Positions 1-8,962 are shown, counted from the stretch's first letter. The stretch: 64,000 nt of DNA from Rheinheimera aquimaris (GCF_020531985.1 NZ_JAJAVQ010000004.1:1-64000), one strand, 5' to 3'. Notes: generated by a model from the letters alone, not told the origin. Made by a program: numbers and translations.

Positions 1-288
1 CAACCAGCCCAGTGCGGCCATCGTAAAAGGTTTAACCAACCAGTTCATCACCAGCGTAAGCATGATACCTTTTGGCTTTTTGCTTACGTCCTTAATTGCG
101 CCGAAGTCTATCTGTACCATCATGGGATAAATCATTAACCAAATCAGCAGTGCCACTACTAAGTTAATTTGCCCGTATTCAATCGCCGCTATCGCATGAA
201 ACACACCGGGCATTAGATTGCCAAGCACAACACCTGCGGTAATACATAACGCCACCCACACTGATAAATACCGCTCAAAAATCCCCAT
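1..288 (-). CDS. acr3: Arsenite efflux permease Acr3, N-terminal part
   Basis: The visible 96 residues start [11 protein letters not shown] and hold hydrophobic segments typical of the ACR3 (arsenical resistance-3) family: a first membrane helix, the stretch [14 protein letters not shown], then [18 protein letters not shown]. This family expels arsenite across the inner membrane using the proton motive force. The ATG at 288 is preceded at about ten bases by GGGGA. The gene is third in a leftward arsR-arsC-acr3 operon, 41 bases after arsC, and runs off the left edge of the window, so about three quarters of the protein is missing from view. The N-terminal match is clear; whether the gene is intact cannot be judged. 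Confidence 0.88.
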   Translation of the reverse strand, partial: MGIFERYLSVWVALCITAGVVLGNLMPGVFHAIAAIEYGQINLVVALLIWLMIYPMMVQIDFGAIKDVSKKPKGIMLTLVMNWLVKPFTMAALGWL

Positions 289-329
289 ATTTCACTCATC
301 CCCTTTAGTACAAACCGTGTCCGAAGAAC

Positions 330-734
330 TTACAGCAATGCGCAGAGCGATAAGACATGCTGCCTAATCTCATCTCTGGCGATACGAAACCCCTGCAATA
401 GCTGCTCTGGTGTTTCCCGGCCTGCGGAAGGCTCATTTATCGGCCAGTGTAACCGCTGAACTTTGCCCAGAAATACCGGACACACTTCTTCTGCACACAA
501 AGTGATAACCGCATCCACGGCACTGCTGTCGATATCCTCAACCGCTTTTGAATAATGCGTGCTGATATCAATACCCAGCTCAGCCATTGCCTTAACCGCA
601 TAGGGGTTAAGTGCCGAAGGTTCAGAGCCAGCACTTTGCACGACGATATTCGCTGGCAGATAGTGTCTGGCTAATCCTTCGGCCATCTGACTACGGGCTG
701 AGTTTGCTACACACAGAAAGAGAATGTTCTTCAT
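330..734 (-). CDS. arsC: Arsenate reductase ArsC, thioredoxin-coupled LMW phosphatase type
   Basis: 134 residues with the low-molecular-weight phosphatase loop CVANSAR starting at Cys8, and a second cysteine pair at Cys80 and Cys85 (LCAEEVCP). These are the three redox cysteines of the thioredoxin-linked ArsC family, which reduces arsenate to arsenite in the cytoplasm by passing a disulfide from the active site to the surface. Length is normal for the family. It lies ten bases after arsR and ahead of acr3, so it feeds arsenite to the exporter. Glutaredoxin-type ArsC is excluded by the fold signature. A general LMW tyrosine phosphatase is unlikely given the extra cysteines and the operon. Confidence 0.93.
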   Translation of the reverse strand: MKNILFLCVANSARSQMAEGLARHYLPANIVVQSAGSEPSALNPYAVKAMAELGIDISTHYSKAVEDIDSSAVDAVITLCAEEVCPVFLGKVQRLHWPINEPSAGRETPEQLLQGFRIARDEIRQHVLSLCALL

Positions 735-744
735 GATTGCACCG

Positions 745-1095
745 TCATTTACACATCAAAGTATCGTTTGCTGAGACACAGCACGTTTCATCATTGGTAA
801 CTTGACTGCTGGCAATCTGCTGTAACAAATCCAGTAACGGCAATAGCTGTTCAGGGTTAAGGCTGTAACACACCCGAGGGTGTTCTATTTCACCGGTAAC
901 GATTTCTGCCGTTTTTAATATGCGTAGGTGCTCTGACACGGTTGATTGAGCGAGGCCAACTTCGCTGGTGATTTCACCACCAATACAGGAAGGCTTGCTC
1001 AGCAGTAGACGGATAATTTGTATGCGGGCAGGATGTGCAATTGCTTTGGCGATAGCAGCCAGTTGATCATTGGAGACAGAATTGAGTTTGTTCAT
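745..1095 (-). CDS. arsR: Arsenic-responsive repressor ArsR
   Basis: 116 residues when started at the ATG at 1095 ([11 protein letters not shown]). A longer reading to 1161 would run through the operator and is not favoured. The winged helix covers about residues 10-85, with the recognition region [12 protein letters not shown] at 49-60. Cysteines at 105, 106 and 115 in the C-terminal tail resemble the C-terminal As(III) sites of some ArsR proteins rather than the classic CxC in the DNA-binding helix. Cys37 and Cys76 are also present. The protein should repress arsR-arsC-acr3 and release DNA when arsenite binds. A palindromic operator lies 15-35 bases upstream. Confidence 0.9.
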   Translation of the reverse strand: MNKLNSVSNDQLAAIAKAIAHPARIQIIRLLLSKPSCIGGEITSEVGLAQSTVSEHLRILKTAEIVTGEIEHPRVCYSLNPEQLLPLLDLLQQIASSQVTNDETCCVSANDTLMCK

Positions 1096-1110
1096 AGAAA
1101 TTCTTATCGT

Positions 1111-1130
1111 TATTCGACGATTGACGAATA
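1111..1130. promoter_or_regulatory. Probable ArsR operator
   Basis: TATTCG and CGAATA form a perfect inverted repeat with 8 bases between the arms. It sits 15 bases upstream of the arsR start, where a dimeric winged-helix repressor would block the promoter of the ars operon. The palindrome is seen directly; ArsR binding is inferred from position. Confidence 0.6.
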
Positions 1131-1256
1131 TAGGAAATGCTTGGACACTAGTCAAGTTCAAAACGACATGATCGATAGTTGAAGGGTAGGTTAAACGTGT
1201 GTGGGGTGAGGATATGGATTTTACTTATTGTGGAAATGGTCAATTAGGGTAGTGAT

Positions 1257-1286
1257 GCTTGCTTGATGGTCAAGCAAGCTTTTTCT
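1257..1286 (+). terminator. Hairpin with T tract between ars and the island core
   Basis: A perfect 10-bp stem (GCTTGCTTGA with TCAAGCAAGC) has a 3-base loop and is followed by TTTTTCT on the + strand. It sits just past the end of the leftward XRE gene. As written it ends + strand transcription, although no + strand gene lies to its left. It could still form a barrier between the core operon and the ars genes. Confidence 0.6.
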
Positions 1287-1299
1287 GAAAAGAATGAAA

Positions 1300-1563
1300 T
1301 TACAGTTTATTTACCTGGTTAATCGATGAGCGATAATCGATACCTAACCACTGACAGATCTCCAAAAACTCTAGGATATCCAATCCCCGAATACCCTGTT
1401 CAATTTTGCCAAAGTAGCTATGCGGCTTGCCGCTGATGGCTGATAGGTCACGCATTGTTAGCCCCTTAGCATTTCGCTGCTCCCGCAACCAATTACCCAG
1501 TGCAATTCGCTTTGGGCTGGCTTTTAGGTGGGCTTCACCCCGCTTTGGTTTGTATGCTTCCAT
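1300..1563 (-). CDS. XRE-family helix-turn-helix regulator
   Basis: 87 residues with a Cro/CI-type HTH over about residues 20-75: LGNWLREQRNAKGLTMRDLS, then SGKPHSYFGKIEQG as turn and recognition helix. There is no other domain. The ATG at 1563 shares a base with the stop of the DUF2787 gene (TAATG), and GGAGGTGA lies ten bases upstream, so the two genes are translationally coupled. It is the last gene of a leftward block that also holds DUF2787, RadC-like and DUF6641-like genes, a set often found together on gammaproteobacterial islands. It probably regulates the island; its target is unknown. Confidence 0.8.
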   Translation of the reverse strand: MEAYKPKRGEAHLKASPKRIALGNWLREQRNAKGLTMRDLSAISGKPHSYFGKIEQGIRGLDILEFLEICQWLGIDYRSSINQVNKL

Positions 1564-1970
1564 TAAATCACCTCCACCTCAAAAACTGCCATATCCAGCC
1601 AGTAGGTTAAAAAGTTGTCTTCCCATATCGGATAGATTTCTCTGGCGACTTCGATAGGGTAGTAGCCGGTCATGTCCTGAAAGGTGCCAGCGATAAACTC
1701 GAAGTCCAAAGACTTCACCAGCTCTGCACAATCACCAATACCGGCATAACAAAAGTCGGTGATGTAACAGATGTCATAACGGCCACTGGTGCCGGTAAGC
1801 AGTATTTCAACCGGGTGGTAGCCGCCATCTTCTGCACTGTATTTCGGGTCCCGAAAGTTTACGCAGACAAATTCTGCCAGTGGCTCTCGGTGTGGCTCGA
1901 TGGCTTTAATCAGTGCATCGATAAATCGCTTTGTTACAGGCAAAGCTAAGCCCTCGTACTGAATACGCAT
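1563..1970 (-). CDS. DUF2787 family protein
   Basis: 135 residues carrying the conserved pattern of DUF2787: VNFRDPKYSAEDGGYHPVEI (about 38-57), CYITDFCYAG (about 68-77) and a C-terminal FLTYWLDM segment. The family has no known biochemical role; members occur on islands and conjugative elements of Vibrio and Shewanella relatives. The start at 1970 has AGGAG spaced nine bases upstream. No signal peptide or membrane segment is seen, so it is probably cytoplasmic. It overlaps the downstream XRE gene by one base and follows the RadC-like gene by 28 bases. Confidence 0.8.
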   Translation of the reverse strand: MRIQYEGLALPVTKRFIDALIKAIEPHREPLAEFVCVNFRDPKYSAEDGGYHPVEILLTGTSGRYDICYITDFCYAGIGDCAELVKSLDFEFIAGTFQDMTGYYPIEVAREIYPIWEDNFLTYWLDMAVFEVEVI

Positions 1971-1998
1971 AATGTTTACTCCTGAATAAATAGGGTGT

Positions 1999-2445
1999 TT
2001 ACTTAAAAATATGAGCGTGGGTTTGTCGCATGCTAGTGTGTTGGTTAAGGCCGATAATCACATGGTCCAGCACGGTGATATTTAAGATGTTGCCAATCTC
2101 GATGACCCGCTCGGTAAAGCGCACATCGGCTTGGCTCGGCTCACTTAACCCCGATGGGTGATTGTGAATTAGGATAACCGCCTTTAAGTTTAAAATGACT
2201 GCCGTGCGTAGCAGCTCAACCGGCCTTGTGCTGATTGCATCGGCAGTGCCTTTTGCTACCACTTCAAAGCAATTCACTTCGTGCTGTGCGGTGAGGTTCA
2301 CCACGATAAACACTTCTTTGGTTTCATGCTTGAGGTAGTCAAAAAGCTTACCGATGACTTCAGGGCTGTTAGCTGTTTTACCGGTAATGTCACAGTCCAC
2401 CTCTTTAAAGCGGTAGGTCAGTTCTATTTCTCGCAGGGTTGCCAA
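1999..2445 (-). CDS. RadC-like JAB-domain protein
   Basis: 148 residues that cover only the JAB/MPN (RadC C-terminal) domain; the helix-hairpin-helix part of chromosomal RadC is absent. The metal-site motif is present as HNHPSG...SQAD (about residues 105-118), the HxH-x7-S-xx-D signature. The start is an unusual TTG at 2445 supported by GGAGGTG five to six bases upstream. Such short RadC proteins are frequent on genomic islands next to DUF2787 and integrase genes. Despite the name, a role in DNA repair is doubtful; a metal-dependent hydrolase or DNA-transaction role is possible. Confidence 0.85.
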   Translation of the reverse strand: MATLREIELTYRFKEVDCDITGKTANSPEVIGKLFDYLKHETKEVFIVVNLTAQHEVNCFEVVAKGTADAISTRPVELLRTAVILNLKAVILIHNHPSGLSEPSQADVRFTERVIEIGNILNITVLDHVIIGLNQHTSMRQTHAHIFK

Positions 2446-2523
2446 AATGCACCTCCAAAACCTGCTAAACGTTTTTTAACCTGACAGAATGAATTGGCCG
2501 GCACAGTGACCGGCCATATGGCA

Positions 2524-2982
2524 TCACTTTTTATCCGTGGTTTTGGCTTTAGGCGGTTTCGGAGGTTTTGCCGGTGACAGTTGTAAGATCTGCGCATCCA
2601 GCTCACCGCTCTCAACGGCCTTGATGATGGTGCTAATGACGGTCGGTAAGTCTTCTTTCTTACCGACATCGATTGCCGCTTTGCCTTTTTCCAGCTCCAG
2701 CGTTTTTAGCCCAACTTTGATTTCAAAGTAGTAGTGCTCGTTGTCATCAAAGTACCAGGGGCGAACCGCTTTGCGTGTGCGTACGGTTTTGCGCTCACCG
2801 GTTTCGGGGTCTTTCACCTTTTTATCTTTATAGGCTTCATAAGCCTGACCATCTAACATGGCCTGCGCCATTGCCTGCTGCTCATCCAGCTTTTCAATCA
2901 GTTTTAGGCGCTTGCCTAAGATGGGTGGTTTGGGCTCAATTTTTGGGCGAGCGATAACCTTGAGCGAACTCAATATAGACAT
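2524..2982 (-). CDS. DUF6641-like island protein
   Basis: 152 residues, highly charged, with a proline/lysine-rich tail (PAKPPKPPKAK). The sequence has an N-terminal SILSSLKVIARP segment, a central helix rich in Gln/Ala, a repeat of basic residues (KTVRTRKAVRPWYFDDNE) and a segment YYFEIKVGLKTLELEKGK. It resembles the DUF6641 family as I remember it, whose members sit beside RadC and DUF2787 genes on islands; no function is established. The start at 2982 has AAGGAAA upstream. No membrane segment is present. The family name should be verified by a profile search. Confidence 0.6.
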   Translation of the reverse strand: MSILSSLKVIARPKIEPKPPILGKRLKLIEKLDEQQAMAQAMLDGQAYEAYKDKKVKDPETGERKTVRTRKAVRPWYFDDNEHYYFEIKVGLKTLELEKGKAAIDVGKKEDLPTVISTIIKAVESGELDAQILQLSPAKPPKPPKAKTTDKK

Positions 2983-3014
2983 AGTGTGTTTTCCTTATAG
3001 TGTTGGCTTAGTGG

Positions 3015-5027
3015 CTATTTCACAAAGCCGATGGGGGTTTTAGGTTGCTTGCGGTTGTTTTCATCGGTCAGCACGGCAAGCGCTAACTGACGATGTTCGT
3101 GCGCTGCGCTAAAGCGCAAACGACGGGTTAAAAGTGCAAAATCGCCGGGTGTTAATCTGCTGAGCGAACTTAGCTGCGCAGTCTCTAACGTCGATAGCTG
3201 TGGAACGCTCACAGTGCGCTTGTACAGCGTTAAAACTTGCGGCGTGCTCAAGTAGTCACACTGCAACTTGAAATCAAAGCGGCGTAATATAGCGCTATCC
3301 AAAGCTGTTTCGAAATTAGTTGCAGCGAACAGCGGGTAGCTAAAGCACTCAAGCTGCGCCAGCAGTTCGTTAACCACTTGCCGCTCGTGGTGCATGTTTA
3401 GCCGCTCCCGGCTGGTCAGTAGGCTGTCTACTTCATCAAGCAGTAACATCTGGTTGTTGCGGTGTGCTTGCTGAAAGAGCCGTGCGATTTGTTTCTCAGA
3501 GCCGCCGACATATTTACTCAGCACATCCGAGCTTAATACCCGCTTCAGTTCACGCTTATGTTGCTCGGCCAAGTGATGCGCCAGCGCGGTTTTACCGGTG
3601 CCCGGCGGACCACTAATCAACACCCGAATTGGCGCATTAGTCGCAACAGCATGGTTTATCTGCTTGAGTACCGCACCGGACTGTTTGATGTTCAGTAGCG
3701 ACATATCAAACGCCAGCTCTGCCTGATAACGCATACTGTCATCCCACAAGTCGCAGGCGGTCAGGCTGTTTTCAATCACATCTTCAATAACGCCTTGTGC
3801 CAGATTACGCTTCACGCCCAGTGTTCTGGCAACATGGGAGGCATTAGCAAGTAGTGCCGGTGTCAGGTTAGGGGTTTTACTCAGCTGAACATGAAACTCA
3901 CTGCTTACCCCTAAACCTTTAAACTCAGTGCGGCTCATTTTCTCCAGCACTTCATCTTTGGGGGCATTAACCGGCATCACCAGCTTAAAGCGGCGAATGT
4001 AACTGTGCTCTAACTGGTCAACGTAGTTGGTTATCCAGATAGTCGGCACAGCATTTTGCTCTAACAGACGATGCACAGACTCTTTGGAGTAATGCGTATC
4101 CGCACTGTAAAACAAGCTTTCACATTCATCGACCAGCAACATCATGGCGCTGCCGCCCATTAAGCTTTGCAACATAGTGATGTACTGAATACGCTGGGTG
4201 TCTGAGCTTTTTGCACCAAACTCGTTTGACAAAAAGCCATCGTCCATACGCATATTGCGGGCTTCATATAGTGGAACGGATAAACTCTGCGCCAACACTT
4301 TAGCCAGTGCCGTTTTACCGCTACCGGCTTCGCCATACAAAAGAATGTTTACGCCACTAAGCTGCTGACTCACGGCCTCGGCCAGATAGCCTTGCAATAG
4401 CGCCACATCGACATACTCAAAATCCTTAGTCGATAACTGAGTAGGCTCACTGGCGCATAACACATGCTGCAGCAACTGCGATTTACTCTCTATCGTCTCG
4501 TTGGTCAGCACATAAAGCATACTGGCCGGAATCGTGATGTCTTGAAGCTCATTCAGATACCGGTCTACCAGTATTACGCCGTTTTGCTGCAACACCGATA
4601 AGCTATGTGAGACATCCGTCGCCGTTAAGCCCGACACATCACACATCAGCTTTTCCAGTGCTTTGTCTTCAAAGTAACCGCCCACAAAATCGACCAGCTG
4701 ATTAAGCCCTTGATTGACGTTCATCAACACCAGAAAGCCCAAAGCAGGACCAAACGTAGCTTCCACGCCAAACAAGGTGCATAGTGTGGCAAGGTTCTGC
4801 TCAACACGCTCAGTCAGCTCTGGCTTGGTATCAACAAAGGACAGGTGTTTAAGGGCGGTTTCACTTGTCAGCTCAGCATCTTCAAACGACTGGCCGGTAA
4901 TGCGTTTTAAAATGGTGCGGTTAACGTTTGTCATTGCGACATCAACGTCTATCAGGCTAATTACTTGTTTGGCATAAAAGGCTGCCAGGTAATGACAGGG
5001 AAGCGGTGTACGGGGTGGGGTAATCAT
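3015..5027 (-). CDS. Double AAA+ ATPase (two Cdc48-like ATPase domains)
   Basis: 670 residues. Domain 1 has Walker A GEAGSGKT (232-239), Walker B LLVDE (297-301) and RRF (345-347). Domain 2 has Walker A GPPGTGKT (473-480), Walker B LLLDE (528-532), a sensor Asn at 571 and RRF (582-584). Both ATPase sites look intact. The first 225 residues form a helical N-terminal domain with no clear match. The start at 5027 is favoured because GGGAGG lies six bases upstream, formed by the last codons of the integrase gene, which ends three bases before. An unfoldase or assembly/disassembly motor acting on the neighbouring recombinase or helicase is plausible but unproven. Confidence 0.85.
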   Translation of the reverse strand: MITPPRTPLPCHYLAAFYAKQVISLIDVDVAMTNVNRTILKRITGQSFEDAELTSETALKHLSFVDTKPELTERVEQNLATLCTLFGVEATFGPALGFLVLMNVNQGLNQLVDFVGGYFEDKALEKLMCDVSGLTATDVSHSLSVLQQNGVILVDRYLNELQDITIPASMLYVLTNETIESKSQLLQHVLCASEPTQLSTKDFEYVDVALLQGYLAEAVSQQLSGVNILLYGEAGSGKTALAKVLAQSLSVPLYEARNMRMDDGFLSNEFGAKSSDTQRIQYITMLQSLMGGSAMMLLVDECESLFYSADTHYSKESVHRLLEQNAVPTIWITNYVDQLEHSYIRRFKLVMPVNAPKDEVLEKMSRTEFKGLGVSSEFHVQLSKTPNLTPALLANASHVARTLGVKRNLAQGVIEDVIENSLTACDLWDDSMRYQAELAFDMSLLNIKQSGAVLKQINHAVATNAPIRVLISGPPGTGKTALAHHLAEQHKRELKRVLSSDVLSKYVGGSEKQIARLFQQAHRNNQMLLLDEVDSLLTSRERLNMHHERQVVNELLAQLECFSYPLFAATNFETALDSAILRRFDFKLQCDYLSTPQVLTLYKRTVSVPQLSTLETAQLSSLSRLTPGDFALLTRRLRFSAAHEHRQLALAVLTDENNRKQPKTPIGFVK

Positions 5028-5029
5028 CG

Positions 5030-5947
5030 TTACCTCCCGCTATTACCATTACTGCTGCCATAACTTAACGACCTCGCCGCCTGCTGCATAAACTGCATAT
5101 CCCGCTTATCGTAGATGGTGGTCGTGGTAATAGACGCATGACCGGCCATTTGCCGCACGGTATTTAAATCGACATTCTGCTCAAGTAAGCGGGTAATAAA
5201 GGTACGGCGTAAATCATGCGGTGAGGCATTTTCAACGCCGATTCGCTGCAACTTGGTTTTAACCAGCCTCAGTACCAGCCACACACTTAGTCCGGTAGTC
5301 AGTTTCACTTTGCCGCTGGCCTGCACCGGACAAAACAGATAACCGGGCTGCCTTGAGCGCAGTGTTAACCAGTTCTTTAAGTGGTTAAGGCTCCAATCAG
5401 GTAAGAACACCGTGCGGGATTTATTGCCTTTACCGTTACGCACCAACAGCGCCTGCTTATTCGCATCGAAGTCTTTAAGCTCAAGCGCCACCAGTTCACT
5501 GCGACGAAGACCGGTGCCAAGCAGTACCGCAAACATCGAAATGTTACGTATGCCTGTTTCGGTTCTTGAGCGTTCTAGTAGCGCAAATAGCGCCTGAACC
5601 TGCTTCTGTGTTAGCGCGGTGCCGGGATATTCAGCGTGTTTTAGCTGACTCAGACTACTTAGCTGACTTAACTGCTCGCTATCGGCCAGCTTCATCATCA
5701 CAGCGATTTTGACGATATTGCGAATAGCTACTTGTGCCCGGTTAATTGAGCGTGCAGCCCAACCAGCGTGTTGCAGCATGGCACGTATTTGCAGCATGTC
5801 TTGATAGTTAACTTGGTTGAAGCGGCTAACATCGTCAACCGGCCAATTCATGATTTTAGCGACACTTCGAAGCTGTGACGAAATAGACGTTCTGCTATTA
5901 GCCGACAGCCTGCTTAGGTAAAGCGAATACGGCGAAGCTGTACTCAT
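5030..5947 (-). CDS. XerD-like tyrosine recombinase
   Basis: 305 residues with a SAM-like core-binding domain (about 5-90) and a catalytic domain. Catalytic residues visible are Arg148 (TGLRRSEL), Lys173 or nearby (GKGNK), His244 and Arg247 (HDLRRTF), His270 (GHASITTT) and Tyr279 (TIYDKR). All six needed positions are present, so it should be active in strand exchange. It is the compact Xer/integron type rather than the long tRNA-integrase type found at 56-59 kb. Its stop codon lies against the start of the double AAA+ gene, so the two are coupled. It may act in resolution or mobility of the island; its target site is not identified. Confidence 0.9.
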   Translation of the reverse strand: MSTASPYSLYLSRLSANSRTSISSQLRSVAKIMNWPVDDVSRFNQVNYQDMLQIRAMLQHAGWAARSINRAQVAIRNIVKIAVMMKLADSEQLSQLSSLSQLKHAEYPGTALTQKQVQALFALLERSRTETGIRNISMFAVLLGTGLRRSELVALELKDFDANKQALLVRNGKGNKSRTVFLPDWSLNHLKNWLTLRSRQPGYLFCPVQASGKVKLTTGLSVWLVLRLVKTKLQRIGVENASPHDLRRTFITRLLEQNVDLNTVRQMAGHASITTTTIYDKRDMQFMQQAARSLSYGSSNGNSGR

Positions 5948-6010
5948 AGAGCACCTCGTTAGATAGTGATAATCAGATTGAAATAGGGTGAGAAGGGGAG
6001 CGCAAGAGAG

Positions 6011-6032
6011 AGCGCTACACTATGGTAGCGCT
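6011..6032 (-). terminator. Hairpin after the helicase gene
   Basis: AGCGCTAC (6011-6018) and GTAGCGCT (6025-6032) form an 8-bp perfect stem with a 6-base loop, 65 bases after the helicase stop. There is no T tract, so it is a weak terminator candidate or a simple repeat. The 13-mer CTATGGTAGCGCT inside it recurs at 44010-44022. Confidence 0.35.
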
Positions 6033-6096
6033 GGTGTTGGTGGAATTGCGAGCGGCATTTTTGACACGGTTACTTTACTAAAGATGGGATGGTCAA

Positions 6097-8853
6097 CTAC
6101 TTATAAAGTGAGTGGTGAATGTCATGCAGAATGTTGGTGGTACTTGCTTTTTTACTCTGACCTTTTGAAGTGTCGTAGTAAGGCAAACAGCTTGGGTTGT
6201 AGAAAACTTTTAGTCTGTCTTTGGCACGCGAACATGCCACATACAGATTGCACATTTCCTGCTTTCGGGCAGAGAGTTTGCCTTTGCCAAGTGACGTGTC
6301 AAAAACAAGCGTAATGTTAGCTTCTAACCCTTTACCTTTGTGAGTGTTGGTAAAAATAATGTCCATCCCCTCTATTATTTCTTTTGCGGCTTCCTTAAGT
6401 TCATCAATGAGTTTTTTATAATTTGATAAAACAAGAACGCTTTTCTTTGTGCTGAGCGCTTTAATCTTTTTCAGATCTTGAAGCAGCTCTGCCTTAGCTT
6501 GCGTAAAGTCAGAAACAGGTTTTAATACTGGCAGATACTGACTCTTATCTTGTGATATTGCTAACGACAACGTACCGCTAATACCTTGACGAATAGCATT
6601 ACAAAAATTAACGATGCCGTTATTGGATCGATAACACTTCCTCAGCGCGAACTTCTTTGCGTTGTGAAACATCATTGTGAATTTTTCTAATACCGCAACC
6701 TTTGCGCCACGAAAGCCAAATATCGACTGTGCCGGGTCTCCAACGCAGAAGATATTGGCTTTCTGTTGGCTCAATGCTTTTAGAATTTCCCACTGCACTT
6801 CACTTGAATCTTGCGCTTCATCCAGAAAAATATATTTCTGCTGTTGCGCGAGAGTTTTCGCAAACTCGACGTTTTCCAGATTCGTTTTCATAATAAGTAA
6901 AATGTCATTAAAGTCTTGCAGACGCATCCGCTTCTTGTGCTTGCTATAACGCAGGAACACTCGACATACCGATTCTTCATACTCAAGAAGTTCAGGCGCG
7001 AGCTTTTTAATAGATGTAGGAACGTGTGGTTTGGCAAAGTTAGTACTGTGATTGATTACACTTACCACCTTCTTACGCAGCGAAACACTGCCACAGATCT
7101 CCTGATTACCTACACTGTCTATAAAGCGATTAATCAATGTTTCTGCATCATTAGCGTTGAGTATTGTGAGATCACTAAACTTCTTCATTGTCTGATTACA
7201 CCAACGACTGAACGTGCTCACCGTCACACGAATAGCGCCAGGACACTTTTTTAGCAGTTGCTTTTTAAAGTGATTCGCTGCTTTATTAGTAAAGGCAAGC
7301 ACGCAGATTTGCTCTGGTGATACACCTTTTTGTTCTATAAGGTAACTGATACGCTTAATCATCGTCGTCGTTTTGCCAGAGCCAGGTGTACCCTCAACAT
7401 AAATATTCTGCACGTCCGATGTGATTATTTCGTCCTGATCTGAGCAGCGTTCATGCAGTATTTCCTGAAATGGCAGAAGTGAATCTCGCGCTTCATTAAC
7501 TGCCTGTGTGTAGTTGAAGTTCGATGTAAAACCAACTTTCTGAGGCGCCAATATGCTTGACTGCAGTTGAGTTAAATGCGGTAAAAATGCAGCCAGTACT
7601 TTCTCTTCATCAAACTTTAGGTAGGCGTCTTCCGCACTGAACAGCTCCCTTAGCTTTTTCATTTCGTCAACCGACTTGTCACGAACTAACTTTTTTAGTA
7701 TGCGAGGTGATACATGCTGTAGTGCTGATGGTTTAACAAATATCGTATTACCAAACTCAGGTTTTAGTTGCGCCAACTGGTCAAGGTGAAGTGTAACTTT
7801 TTTCCCAATACCCGACTTTTTATCCCCAGTTAAATAAAACTCATCTTCATGTTTAAACTCATAGCGTGCGACTGGAAGTAGTTTGCTATACGCTTTGTTA
7901 TACCCACCGATTTCTTCTAGTAAGTCGTTAATATTTTCTTGAAGTCCTACCACAATTTCTTCAAATTGTTTGGTCAGTTCTTTTGCCAATTTGTCATACA
8001 CAGATGCACGTGAATTATCTTCACTCCCAAGGTTTGTCGTCATGGTCAGGCAGTTTTGATCTTCGGGATAACAGGAGCCTGCGCTGACTTTTTTATTAAT
8101 GGTATCGATAAAGCAAAACAGCTGAGATACGCCAAACATGTTCATGCCTAAATCGACTCGAAGCACTCGTGAGTTGTTCATCAGCTGCGGGTAACGATTG
8201 GTTTTTAAGACAGACTTTAAGTGTGAAAACACTAGATCTATCATCCACGGTGCGAAACGTGAGGGAATAAACTCAATTTCTAAATTGTGAGGCAAGGTGC
8301 GGCCAGAATTTCTTGGATGTGATTTGTCTGCGAAATATATGTTCACATATTTATACGCATCACCATCAACTTTAAGTTCGAAGCACTTAGTGAAAAAGGG
8401 CTTGGTGTCAGCCTTTTTAAAACCCTTATTTTTATTTTTAGCGGCGAGACTGGTAACAGTCAGGTGGCTATTTCTGGTCTTAGTTTTTACTCTTAAGATC
8501 CCGTCTTCTTTAGATAGCAGTGAGCAGATATCCTTTTCTGTCAGATCCACTGCTAGAGTTAGATAGTCGATATCAACCAATTCAGCACTGATATTCTGAA
8601 CGTAGTTAGCTATAAGCTGTTCCTGTTCTGTTGCAATATCATGGTCGGTTATGACATCTATAACTTGTGCAGTGTTATTGACATGTTGGAACTGTGGCAC
8701 AGTAGTACATGCATTAATTTTGCGCTGATGCGCTGTTTTAATAGCATTCGTTAACTCATTCTTTTTAAAAAAATCATTCAAAAATTCATTGTGAAAAAGT
8801 GAGGTTCGCGCAAAAGCGCTATTTGGCTCATCTATGGGTGGTCTAATTCGCAT
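6097..8853 (-). CDS. UvrD/Rep-superfamily helicase with a long N-terminal domain
   Basis: 918 residues. The C-terminal half is a superfamily 1 helicase: Walker A GTPGSGKT (488-495), AFTNKAANHFKKQL (motif Ia), DEAQD (678-682, motif II), GDPAQSIFGFRGA (705-717, motif III), KCYRSN (motif IV), THKGKGLEA (motif V) and YVACSRAKDRL (motif VI). The first 430 residues do not belong to UvrD. They contain LRVDLGMNMFG (231-241), VYDKLAKEL (285-293) and VARYEFKH (328-335), an order that recalls filamentous-phage and plasmid replication initiators. This would make the protein a Rep-helicase fusion, which is inference only. GGAAG lies eight bases before the ATG. It probably serves replication or transfer of the element. 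Confidence 0.85.
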   Translation of the reverse strand: MRIRPPIDEPNSAFARTSLFHNEFLNDFFKKNELTNAIKTAHQRKINACTTVPQFQHVNNTAQVIDVITDHDIATEQEQLIANYVQNISAELVDIDYLTLAVDLTEKDICSLLSKEDGILRVKTKTRNSHLTVTSLAAKNKNKGFKKADTKPFFTKCFELKVDGDAYKYVNIYFADKSHPRNSGRTLPHNLEIEFIPSRFAPWMIDLVFSHLKSVLKTNRYPQLMNNSRVLRVDLGMNMFGVSQLFCFIDTINKKVSAGSCYPEDQNCLTMTTNLGSEDNSRASVYDKLAKELTKQFEEIVVGLQENINDLLEEIGGYNKAYSKLLPVARYEFKHEDEFYLTGDKKSGIGKKVTLHLDQLAQLKPEFGNTIFVKPSALQHVSPRILKKLVRDKSVDEMKKLRELFSAEDAYLKFDEEKVLAAFLPHLTQLQSSILAPQKVGFTSNFNYTQAVNEARDSLLPFQEILHERCSDQDEIITSDVQNIYVEGTPGSGKTTTMIKRISYLIEQKGVSPEQICVLAFTNKAANHFKKQLLKKCPGAIRVTVSTFSRWCNQTMKKFSDLTILNANDAETLINRFIDSVGNQEICGSVSLRKKVVSVINHSTNFAKPHVPTSIKKLAPELLEYEESVCRVFLRYSKHKKRMRLQDFNDILLIMKTNLENVEFAKTLAQQQKYIFLDEAQDSSEVQWEILKALSQQKANIFCVGDPAQSIFGFRGAKVAVLEKFTMMFHNAKKFALRKCYRSNNGIVNFCNAIRQGISGTLSLAISQDKSQYLPVLKPVSDFTQAKAELLQDLKKIKALSTKKSVLVLSNYKKLIDELKEAAKEIIEGMDIIFTNTHKGKGLEANITLVFDTSLGKGKLSARKQEMCNLYVACSRAKDRLKVFYNPSCLPYYDTSKGQSKKASTTNILHDIHHSLYK

Positions 8854-8931
8854 GGAATATCACTTCCTTAAAAACAGTAATTGGTCAAATTTGTACGACG
8901 TTTAAGAGAAATTAGTGATGGGAGTGGTTGT

Positions 8932-8962
8932 AGAGAAAAGCAGCCAGGGAGTACCGGCTGCT
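8932..8962 (-). terminator. Intrinsic terminator on the minus strand
   Basis: AGCAGCC (8939-8945) and GGCTGCT (8956-8962) form a 7-bp stem. Reading the minus strand, the stem is followed by TTTTCTCT. It lies about 125 bases after the stop of the 9087-9752 gene and separates that gene from the helicase. Confidence 0.7.
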
